Source of the DNA: Deltaproteobacteria bacterium
GTDB lineage: Bacteria > Bdellovibrionota_C > UBA2361 > SZUA-149 > JADYYL01
Direction: 5' to 3'
DNA length: 9,342 bases
NCBI GenBank assembly: GCA_020853655.1
Contig: JADYYL010000232.1
Coordinates: 1-9,342, forward strand
Position numbers and translations under genes: made by a program. Each line of letters begins with the position of its first letter. Within the stretch, counting starts at the first letter, position 1. A model generated the notes under the pieces. It did not search any database, was not told the origin of the DNA, and saw only the letters and a program-made list of their open reading frames with translations. This document shows positions 1 to 5,628 of this stretch, in pieces.

Positions 1-1
1 C

Positions 2-259
2 TATGCGTTGACCGGTGGCGTGTACAGCCGGAGCCCGATCAATATTGCGAAGGCGGTCGAACAATACCGAGTCGGGAATTTGTATATTAACCGCGGTTGC
101 ACTGGAGCACTCGTCTATCGCCAGCCGTTTGGTGGCTACGCGATGTCGGGAGTCGGATCGAAGGCTGGAGGGCCGGACTATCTTTCGCAGTTCGTCGTTC
201 CACGGAGCGTGTCGGAAAACACGGTGCGACGCGGCTTTGCTCCAAAGCTTGAGGCGTGA
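2..259 (+). CDS. L-glutamate-gamma-semialdehyde (P5C) dehydrogenase, C-terminal end (partial)
   Basis: The last 85 residues of an aldehyde dehydrogenase enter from the left edge in the frame starting at base 2 and end at TGA 257-259. The segment carries the block typical of delta-1-pyrroline-5-carboxylate dehydrogenases: GGVYSRSP, then VGNLYINR, a TGALVYRQPFGG motif, SGVGSKAGGPDYL, and a tail containing SENTVRRGFAP. The enzyme oxidises glutamate semialdehyde (from proline via P5C) to glutamate with NAD+. The catalytic Cys and Glu would lie upstream, outside the window. It cannot be told from this piece whether the protein is a stand-alone P5C dehydrogenase (PruA/RocA type) or the C-terminal half of a bifunctional PutA-like protein, so no symbol is given. 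It is convergent with the next gene, with 22 nt between the stop codons. Confidence 0.93.
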   Translation, partial: YALTGGVYSRSPINIAKAVEQYRVGNLYINRGCTGALVYRQPFGGYAMSGVGSKAGGPDYLSQFVVPRSVSENTVRRGFAPKLEA

Positions 260-281
260 GTCCGGGCAATTCCTTCCGTCT

Positions 282-722
282 TTACGTGATCTCGATAGAC
301 GAGCTGCCGGCAAGTGGAAGTCTGCGTAAGCTCATTGTGCGGCGCGACTGAAGCCTCCGTTGTCGATCTCGTTCTCGACTGGTGAGTCTTGGCCAGAGAA
401 CGTAGAGCCCGAGTGCGAGGGCGACTGAAAAGACCGCATACGTGATTTGGAATGCTGGGTTGACTGGCACCAACGAGGAGACCAACCCGACGAGAGCCGA
501 AAGCAGAGATACATTGCGTCGACGACTCGGGCGGTGTCTTGCGAGAAACTCGTGACGGATCCGCGGTCCGATCAACGGGCGCTTACTCAAGCGGCGAATC
601 TCGCCAGGGGAGCTTTGGGCGAGGAGCAAGACGCCGATGACGAGCACAGGCGTCGGCACGAAAGGTACGCAGCTGAGCGCGATAAGCGCGATACTAAAGG
701 CCTGCTGAATCCGTTGGGACAT
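282..722 (-). CDS. YbaN/DUF454-type small inner-membrane protein
   Basis: This 146-residue protein has a first hydrophobic segment at about 8-36, a basic central loop at about 41-70, and a second hydrophobic stretch at about 71-110, probably two helices. A basic, probably cytoplasmic tail (about 111-136) follows. The layout and two blocks match the YbaN/DUF454 family from memory: VPFVPTPVLVIG followed by AQSSP (19-39), and RPLIGPRIRHEFLARHRP (48-65). The family has no well-defined function. The start is taken as ATG at 722 because GGAG lies 6 nt upstream of it. The ATG at 728 touches that site and the in-frame ATG at 761 has no ribosome binding site. The frame stays open upstream to 1073, but that part is low-complexity and unlike a protein. 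The gene lies between a proline-catabolic gene and a divergent signalling cassette, which says little about its role. Confidence 0.72.
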   Translation of the reverse strand: MSQRIQQAFSIALIALSCVPFVPTPVLVIGVLLLAQSSPGEIRRLSKRPLIGPRIRHEFLARHRPSRRRNVSLLSALVGLVSSLVPVNPAFQITYAVFSVALALGLYVLWPRLTSRERDRQRRLQSRRTMSLRRLPLAGSSSIEIT

Positions 723-728
723 GTCCAT

Positions 729-732
729 CTCC
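729..732 (-). promoter_or_regulatory. Ribosome binding site (GGAG) that sets the DUF454 start
   Basis: On the minus strand GGAG is followed by 6 nt and then ATG at 722, a normal spacing. The same GGAG abuts the alternative ATG at 728 with no spacer, which argues for the downstream ATG. Confidence 0.5.
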
Positions 733-751
733 GGGGGCAGGATGAAAACCC

Positions 752-787
752 TTTCCCCCATTCGAGTATCGGCAGATCCGGGGGAAA
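752..787. repeat. Inverted repeat TTTCCCCC / GGGGGAAA with 20-nt spacer
   Basis: TTTCCCCC at 752-759 is the exact reverse complement of GGGGGAAA at 780-787. It lies 30-65 nt upstream of the chosen DUF454 start, so it would sit in the promoter or 5' leader of that gene. No U-run follows on either strand, so it does not look like an intrinsic terminator. It could be an operator or a leader hairpin; function is unknown. Confidence 0.4.
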
Positions 788-793
788 ACCGGA

Positions 794-813
794 CCTCCCC
801 GAGCCTCCCCGAT
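794..813. repeat. Tandem 10-nt direct repeat (CCTCCCCGAG / CCTCCCCGAT)
   Basis: Two adjacent copies, identical at 9 of 10 positions, occupy 794-803 and 804-813 in the divergent intergenic region. The 10-nt period places them on the same face of the helix, as in some paired activator sites. No further copy was noticed nearby, and chance in a C-rich stretch is possible. Confidence 0.35.
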
Positions 814-1016
814 ATCCGAGAAAGAGGAAAGGCTGAATCCTGAACGATTCCAGCAGGGTCGCCGGTGGCTTCATCCGCGATACGGGGCCAAGGGCGCCAC
901 TTTGGGGGAGAAGCTCTCCTCTGGTGGGTTTCAGATACTTCGCAAGGCGGGAATATGGGGACGACTCCACCAGATTCTCGCTGGAAGGCCGCCCGAGGCA
1001 CGGAGTTCAAGGGAAA

Positions 1017-1029
1017 GTCACTTTGTGAC
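1017..1029. promoter_or_regulatory. Dyad GTCAC-TTT-GTGAC upstream of the hybrid kinase (candidate operator)
   Basis: This is a perfect 5-bp inverted repeat around a 3-bp centre, ending 56 nt before the kinase start codon. Its position suits a repressor or activator site in the promoter or leader of the kinase-HDOD operon. No specific regulator family is claimed, since the dyad is short. Confidence 0.3.
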
Positions 1030-1085
1030 GATTTTCCTTGGTGTCCATCAACACGGAGAGCGACTCCCGTCATGCCGGTAAAGAA

Positions 1086-2915
1086 ATGAAGAACTCTGGT
1101 GACAGCCCCGCGTCAGAACGCGACAGCGCGCAACAGTTGCGCGAGCTGAAAGATCGCGTCGAGATGCTCGGCGAGTTCAACCAGATCATTGCGACCGGGC
1201 TGGGTCTCGACAAGATGTCTCAGACGATTGCGCAGCAACTCGCTTTTCGTTTTTCCGCCCAAGCTGCGTTCGTCTTTTTGCTCGATGACCATGGTAAGAA
1301 GTTCCAGGTCAATGGGAGTTTTGGCGCGAGCCGTGCGGTCGTACCGCCGGAGATAGCCGCTGAAGACACCCTCATGGGTCGCGCGTTGCGAATTGGTGGG
1401 CTGCTGTCGGTCCCCGACCTTTCCGCACAGTCAGATCACGGACTCGACTTTCTCCTCACGGCAGGCCTCCGCTGCATCCACACGTGCAGCCTCGAAGGAC
1501 GCTCCGGAACAATCGGAACCCTGGTTGTTGGATACAAGAAGGAGCGACTGTTCACAGAGCTCGAATCGTCAATGTTTGAGGAGTTCGCCCGTGGGGCGGC
1601 GTCGGCGTTGAAGAGCGCGAAGACGCAGGCGGAGCTCGCCGCATATGCGGAGAAGCTCGAAGACCTCGTGCAGCGTCGAACGGCGGATCTCGCGGCGCAG
1701 AAAGAGAGCGCAGAAGAGGCCAACCGTGCGAAGAGCCGCTTTGTCGCGAACATGAGTCACGAACTTCGCACGCCTCTCACGGCGGTGATCGGATATTCCA
1801 GTGTGGTGTCGGATGGAGTGTTCGGTCCGATCAACGAAAAGCAGCGTGAAGCGCTGCATGCGATTCAGAAGTCGAGCGAGCATCTGAAAGAGTTGATCGA
1901 TGAGGTGCTGAACCTCTCTCGGATCGAGGCCGGGAAGGAAGACCCGGAACCGAGTCGCGTCGAGCTGGTCTCGCTGATCCACCAAATCTACAAACTGATG
2001 ACCCAGACGGCGGTCGGGAAGGGAATTCAGCTGGCTGCCTATGAGGTGAGCGAAGAGGCTCGCGGCCTTCGACTGTGGGTCGATCCACGGCACGTTCGTC
2101 AGATTCTCATGAACCTGATGTCGAACGCGATCAAGTACACGCCGTCCGGCGGCAACGTGAAAGTCTCGACCGAGGTGCTCGGCGACAAGGTCCGGATCAA
2201 TGTCCGCGACAACGGAATTGGGATTTCTCAAGAACTGATCGACCGCCTCTTTCTTCGATTCGAGCGCGGGAGCGATGGCTATAGCCAGTCGCAAACCGGG
2301 ACCGGTATTGGCCTTTCACTCACGAAGCATCTGATTGAGATCAACGGAGGAACGATCGGGGTCGATAGCACCGAAGGAGAAGGCTCGAACTTCTGGATCC
2401 TCGTTCCGCTCGCAGATGTCTCGGCTCTCGACAGTGAGTCGACGACCTCCGTTCCAGTCGGAGTGGACCGACCGGTGCGACTTGATGGTCTGAACGTATT
2501 GGTCGTCGACGATAATGTGCTCACGTGCCAAGTGCTGGAAGAGATCATTCGAAGCTGCGGTGGCAACGCATTCTCCGCAACCACCGTAGCTCAAGCACGA
2601 GAGATCGCCGAGGAGAATGACCTCGACGCGACCCTCGTCGACCTTGCCATTCCCAAGGAGAGCGGGATTGCGTTCATCGATTACATCCGTCGACATGCGC
2701 CTGAATCACTCTCTCGCATCCCGATCGTGGTTGTCAGCGCGTGCGTCTTCGAGGAGGACGAAAAGAACGCGCTCGAGCACGGCGCCTCGATGTTCGTCAG
2801 GAAACCGTTCAAGCCTCTGGAGATTGCGAAGAGCATTCGCGAACTCACAACGATGATGTTCCTCGATGGTGGCCTCGGACTCTCAGGCACCGCGCAGAAA
2901 GGGGAGGGGGCGTAG
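1086..2915 (+). CDS. Soluble hybrid sensor histidine kinase (GAF-HisKA-HATPase_c-REC)
   Basis: This 609-residue protein has no membrane segments, so it is a cytoplasmic sensor. A short N-terminal coiled coil (about 13-35) leads into a GAF-type sensor domain (about 35-175) and a long signalling helix (about 174-219). HisKA follows with the phospho-acceptor His225 in MSHELRTPL. The ATP-binding domain has its N box at about 343-354 (NLMSNAIKYTP), G1 box DNGIGI at 375-380 and G2 box GTGIGLSL at 405-412. A C-terminal receiver domain (about 470-590) carries acidic Asp475/476, phospho-acceptor Asp519, Ser551 and Lys573, so every catalytic residue is present and phosphorelay is expected. ATG 1086 is chosen although its ribosome binding site is weak (GGTAAAG). 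In-frame TTG 1038 and GTG 1041 have none and would add residues unlike the domain. The HDOD gene begins 2 nt after its stop. Confidence 0.93.
   Translation: MKNSGDSPASERDSAQQLRELKDRVEMLGEFNQIIATGLGLDKMSQTIAQQLAFRFSAQAAFVFLLDDHGKKFQVNGSFGASRAVVPPEIAAEDTLMGRALRIGGLLSVPDLSAQSDHGLDFLLTAGLRCIHTCSLEGRSGTIGTLVVGYKKERLFTELESSMFEEFARGAASALKSAKTQAELAAYAEKLEDLVQRRTADLAAQKESAEEANRAKSRFVANMSHELRTPLTAVIGYSSVVSDGVFGPINEKQREALHAIQKSSEHLKELIDEVLNLSRIEAGKEDPEPSRVELVSLIHQIYKLMTQTAVGKGIQLAAYEVSEEARGLRLWVDPRHVRQILMNLMSNAIKYTPSGGNVKVSTEVLGDKVRINVRDNGIGISQELIDRLFLRFERGSDGYSQSQTGTGIGLSLTKHLIEINGGTIGVDSTEGEGSNFWILVPLADVSALDSESTTSVPVGVDRPVRLDGLNVLVVDDNVLTCQVLEEIIRSCGGNAFSATTVAQAREIAEENDLDATLVDLAIPKESGIAFIDYIRRHAPESLSRIPIVVVSACVFEEDEKNALEHGASMFVRKPFKPLEIAKSIRELTTMMFLDGGLGLSGTAQKGEGA
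2901..2910 (+). promoter_or_regulatory. Strong purine-rich ribosome binding site for the HDOD gene
   Basis: GGGGAGGGGG ends 7 nt before ATG 2918 and lies inside the last codons of the kinase gene. It fixes the HDOD start at 2918, although the same frame stays open far upstream, and suggests translational coupling between the two genes. Confidence 0.75.
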
Positions 2916-2917
2916 TC

Positions 2918-4390
2918 ATGGCGTCACCAGGAAGTTCATCGAAAATTATGGTTCAGGACACGGGGGGGAAGATCCTCGAACGACTCCGAGCCGCGCTTCG
3001 TTCGGATGGCGATTTCCCCGTCCGGGCTCGAGTGGTGACGCAGCTTCGTGCGCTGGCCAACAGCCCGAATACGAAGATCGATGAGATCACCGACCTCATT
3101 CTACGAGAGCCGTCTCTTGGAACTCGAGTATTGCATCTCGTGAACAGCGCCTACTTCCAACGCACTGCGCCAATCCTGACCGTCAAACAGGGCGTCATGC
3201 AGCTCGGAATGCGCTCGCTCTCGGACTTTTGTGCTGGGTTTGTACTGATGCAGAAGTTCGTTCCCGCGGCCCAACGAGGCGGCGTCTTTGCCGAGAGCGT
3301 CAAGAGAACGATTATTACGGCGCTCCTCTCGAACAAGCTCGCTTCGTCCAGCAAGACTCCCAACGTTGCTGAACGCGGTTACCTCGCGGGCTCGTTCTTC
3401 CACCTCGGATACCTGTTGCTGGCGTTCTATTTCCCGCAAGTGTACGAATCTGCGGCGAAACGAGCTGTTGGGCGGGGTTACTCCACCTCTCGCAGCATCT
3501 CCGAGATCTTGGGCGTGAGCTCCTGGGAACTGAGTGTCACGATTGTGAACGCGCTCAAGATTCCGGATTTCTATCGAGATGTGCTTCTGCTCGCACATCA
3601 GCCACGCAAGGAGCGTGAGGGCAACGCCGACCTGCTCGAGCTTGCGGAGGTCCTCGCAACGGCGGGACGTCTCGCGGAAGCGATCGTCGAGAGTCGTCGA
3701 AAGGAAGATGTTGAAGAAGCGATTGAGGAGATCGTCGAGGCCGGGGTGTTTACCAAGGATCGATTGATCGCCCTTGTCGACGAGCTCGTCGCGATGTTCC
3801 CGTCTCACTGCGCGCTCATTGAGCTCTCCTTTTTGGATCTCCCGCCGTTCGTCAAGAACTTCTCTCAAGTTGCATTTCGTGAACCGGGATCAGAGGTGGA
3901 GAGCAAGGCAGCGCAGCGACAAGCCTTTGCGCGGTATATCACTGACATTCAGATGGCGATCGACGGAGGAACTCCGTTGTCGAGCGTCATTTGTCTCGTG
4001 ATGGAAGCGCTGACCGACGGCCTCGAGTTCGAACGGGCCGTGCTGATGTATGCAGATTCCGAATCGACCCGCTTGACCGGAAAGCTGGCCAGCGGCCCGG
4101 AAGTTGACGGCATCGACGTGACCGCGCTCGAGTTTGTGATTGATGACGATGACGAGACCACGCTTATGCAAGCGTTCTTCTCCGGGCTTACCCAGTTTTA
4201 CGGCGATGGACTGTTTCTCGATGGATGGCCCTTCGTGATGATTCCCGTCGGTAGCGAGGGGCGTGTGCGGGGCGTCGTGTACGCTGACAACATCGGAGAC
4301 GACAGCGCGAAACCCCTGGACGAGGGCATTCGGGCTTCGGTGTTGTTGCTCGCGGAGCTTCTCGATAAATCGGCGAAGGCGTGGGAATAA
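2918..4390 (+). CDS. HDOD-domain signalling protein with C-terminal GAF-like domain
   Basis: This 490-residue soluble protein has an HDOD domain at about 20-230. Its hallmarks are EPSLGTRVLHLVNSAYF at 64-80, the helix VKQGVMQLGMRSL at 89-101, and SFFHLGYLLL at 159-168 in place of an HD-phosphohydrolase metal site. HDOD domains are HD-like folds without the metal-binding His-Asp pair, usually non-catalytic and acting in signal transduction. A charged helical linker (about 236-300) leads to a C-terminal region (about 335-482) that resembles a GAF domain; that part is less certain. The gene starts 2 nt after the hybrid kinase stop with a strong ribosome binding site, so the two are almost certainly cotranscribed and the HDOD protein probably acts in the kinase's pathway. 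A receiver gene follows 62 nt downstream. The HDOD call is firm; partner and output are inference. Confidence 0.88.
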   Translation: MASPGSSSKIMVQDTGGKILERLRAALRSDGDFPVRARVVTQLRALANSPNTKIDEITDLILREPSLGTRVLHLVNSAYFQRTAPILTVKQGVMQLGMRSLSDFCAGFVLMQKFVPAAQRGGVFAESVKRTIITALLSNKLASSSKTPNVAERGYLAGSFFHLGYLLLAFYFPQVYESAAKRAVGRGYSTSRSISEILGVSSWELSVTIVNALKIPDFYRDVLLLAHQPRKEREGNADLLELAEVLATAGRLAEAIVESRRKEDVEEAIEEIVEAGVFTKDRLIALVDELVAMFPSHCALIELSFLDLPPFVKNFSQVAFREPGSEVESKAAQRQAFARYITDIQMAIDGGTPLSSVICLVMEALTDGLEFERAVLMYADSESTRLTGKLASGPEVDGIDVTALEFVIDDDDETTLMQAFFSGLTQFYGDGLFLDGWPFVMIPVGSEGRVRGVVYADNIGDDSAKPLDEGIRASVLLLAELLDKSAKAWE

Positions 4391-4440
4391 ACTTGTATTA
4401 GCATTCGGCAAGGCCGCTGTGCGAACAGACTGACTGCGAG

Positions 4441-4445
4441 AGGAG
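4441..4445 (+). promoter_or_regulatory. Ribosome binding site (AGGAG) of the response regulator gene
   Basis: AGGAG is separated by 7 nt from ATG 4453, an optimal spacing. It lies in the 62-nt gap after the HDOD gene, which otherwise holds only a short hairpin (CGGC-AAG-GCCG, about 4405-4415) and no clear promoter or terminator. Confidence 0.7.
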
Positions 4446-4452
4446 ATCGAAT

Positions 4453-4827
4453 ATGAAGCGTATTCTGAACATCGACGATGATCCGACGATTCGGATGTTG
4501 GTGAAGGAGATCCTTCAATCGGCGAGCTTCGAAGTGATATCGGCCGCCGACGGACCGGAAGGACTCTCCGCTCTCGAACAGGAAGCTCGGCCCATCAATC
4601 TTGCCTGCATCATCTTGGACGTCGAGATGCCCGGGATGAGTGGACTCGATGTATTAACGCGGTTGAAACTCCACTCGGATACGCAGGATGTTCCGGTTGT
4701 CATGTTGACCTGTCAGTCAACGGCGGAAGATGTTCTCGAGGGCTACAACCGGGGCGCGGCATACTACATCACAAAACCTTTCACTCGCGAGCAACTGCTC
4801 TACGGTCTTTCCATGATCGGTGTCTGA
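4453..4827 (+). CDS. Single-domain CheY-like response regulator
   Basis: This 124-residue protein is one receiver domain with no output domain. The acidic pocket is the Asp8-Asp9-Asp10 run, the phospho-acceptor is Asp56 in IILDVEMPG, the switch residue is Thr86 in VVMLTC, and the conserved lysine is Lys108 in ITKPF. All catalytic residues are intact. Such proteins relay phosphate or act by protein-protein contact, not by binding DNA. Placed after the hybrid kinase and the HDOD protein, it is a plausible phosphorelay partner of the kinase, though its own strong ribosome binding site and the 62-nt gap allow separate expression. It is convergent with the Ehr operon, with 23 nt between stop codons and no recognisable terminator. 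Confidence 0.92.
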   Translation: MKRILNIDDDPTIRMLVKEILQSASFEVISAADGPEGLSALEQEARPINLACIILDVEMPGMSGLDVLTRLKLHSDTQDVPVVMLTCQSTAEDVLEGYNRGAAYYITKPFTREQLLYGLSMIGV

Positions 4828-4850
4828 AGTTGCCGAACCTCCGAGACGGG

Positions 4851-5621
4851 TCAGCTGATTCGAGGCTCCCGCCGGTCAAGCAGGCGTAAGAGACCATCGA
4901 GGATCGTATACGGATGCGGTGGGCAACCCGGAACAAACAGGTCGACCGGGATCATTTCGCTCACCCCATTCTCCACCTCCGGATGTCCCCGAAAGGGCCC
5001 ACCGCTTATGGCGCATGCCCCAACGGCGATCACGAGCTTCGGGTCCGGGATCGCCTCGTATGTCGAGCGAACCGCCGCTGACATATTCTTCGAGACCGCA
5101 CCTGTGATCAGCATTCCATCCGCATGGCGCGGAGAGGCGACAAACTGAATTCCGAATCGGCTGATGTCAAAGACGACGGTCGAAAGCACGGCAACATCCG
5201 CTTCACAGCCGCCACAACCTCCCGCGCTGACTTGTCTCAGCCGCAGCGAGCGGCCGAACAGGGAGAGCATGCGCTTGTCGAGGGCATGCGCGAGCTGCAG
5301 TGCCTTCCCATCCGTGTGGAGAGCGTCGCGAGTGCTCGTCGAGAGGCGGTATTCGCTCGTCATCCGGATCGCCCCTTGAGGACAGGCGTGTTCGCACTCG
5401 GTGCAGAACAGGCAAGCGCCCATGTCGAATTCCGTATGTCGACCGACGCGCTTGATCGCCTGTGTCGGACAATGATCTGCGCAGGCACTGCATCCGTCGC
5501 CACATTTCACATGATCGATGACCGGCAGGCCGCGGAATCGCGCGGGAAGCAGTGGCTCAACATCTGGAAAGCCGGAGGTCTGATGACCTTGGCGGAGTCG
5601 TGCGGAAAGAGTCTTTAGCAT
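4851..5621 (-). CDS. Ehr/formate-hydrogenlyase-like small subunit with fused N-terminal 2[4Fe-4S] ferredoxin domain (HycF-HycG/HyfI fusion)
   Basis: This 256-residue protein joins two parts that are separate in E. coli FHL. Residues 1-90 resemble HycF: an N-terminal helix ending in ARFRG (27-31), then two cluster motifs, Cys40-44-47-51 and Cys70-73-76-80, each ending in CP. Residues 110-250 form a NuoB/HycG-like small subunit with Cys136 and Cys139 (GCGGCEAD), Cys203 (VGACAISGG) and Cys233 (VPGCPPHPY). The CxxC form is that of group-4 hydrogenases, whereas complex I NuoB has adjacent cysteines. It should carry electrons through three 4Fe-4S clusters on the cytoplasmic side. ATG 5621 is chosen because GAGG lies 5 nt upstream and the large-subunit stop is 7 nt away. 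The first cluster motif has three residues, not two, between its first cysteines. It is the last gene of the operon. Confidence 0.88.
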   Translation of the reverse strand: MLKTLSARLRQGHQTSGFPDVEPLLPARFRGLPVIDHVKCGDGCSACADHCPTQAIKRVGRHTEFDMGACLFCTECEHACPQGAIRMTSEYRLSTSTRDALHTDGKALQLAHALDKRMLSLFGRSLRLRQVSAGGCGGCEADVAVLSTVVFDISRFGIQFVASPRHADGMLITGAVSKNMSAAVRSTYEAIPDPKLVIAVGACAISGGPFRGHPEVENGVSEMIPVDLFVPGCPPHPYTILDGLLRLLDRREPRIS

Positions 5622-5628
5622 CTTGTCC

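Larger units (their letters stand above)
723..1085. other. Divergent intergenic region, 363 nt
   Basis: This region lies between the divergent starts of the DUF454 gene (722, minus) and the hybrid kinase gene (1086, plus), so promoters for both should be here. I see no convincing coding sequence: the open frames crossing it lack family resemblance and have no ribosome binding sites. No clean sigma-70 or sigma-54 promoter was recognised. It does contain an 8-bp inverted repeat (752-759 with 780-787), a 10-nt tandem repeat (794-813), a small hairpin (GGAGA-AGC-TCTCC, 907-919) and a 13-bp dyad (1017-1029). Confidence 0.6.

Noticed and set aside
260..281. Terminator between the P5C dehydrogenase and DUF454 genes
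   Set aside because: The 22-nt gap has no stem-loop or T-run.
723..1073. N-terminal extension of the DUF454 protein up to 1073 on the minus strand
   Set aside because: The open frame continues, but the residues show no family resemblance. The ribosome binding site supports ATG 722, and the region is better explained as a divergent promoter region.
1038..1085. Earlier TTG or GTG start for the hybrid kinase
   Set aside because: No ribosome binding site precedes TTG 1038 or GTG 1041, and the added 15-16 residues are unlike the domain. Not fully excluded, since the site for ATG 1086 is weak.
2741..2917. Longer N-terminus for the HDOD protein overlapping the kinase gene
   Set aside because: It would overlap the kinase receiver domain by about 175 nt with Arg-rich shadow sequence, whereas ATG 2918 has a strong ribosome binding site.
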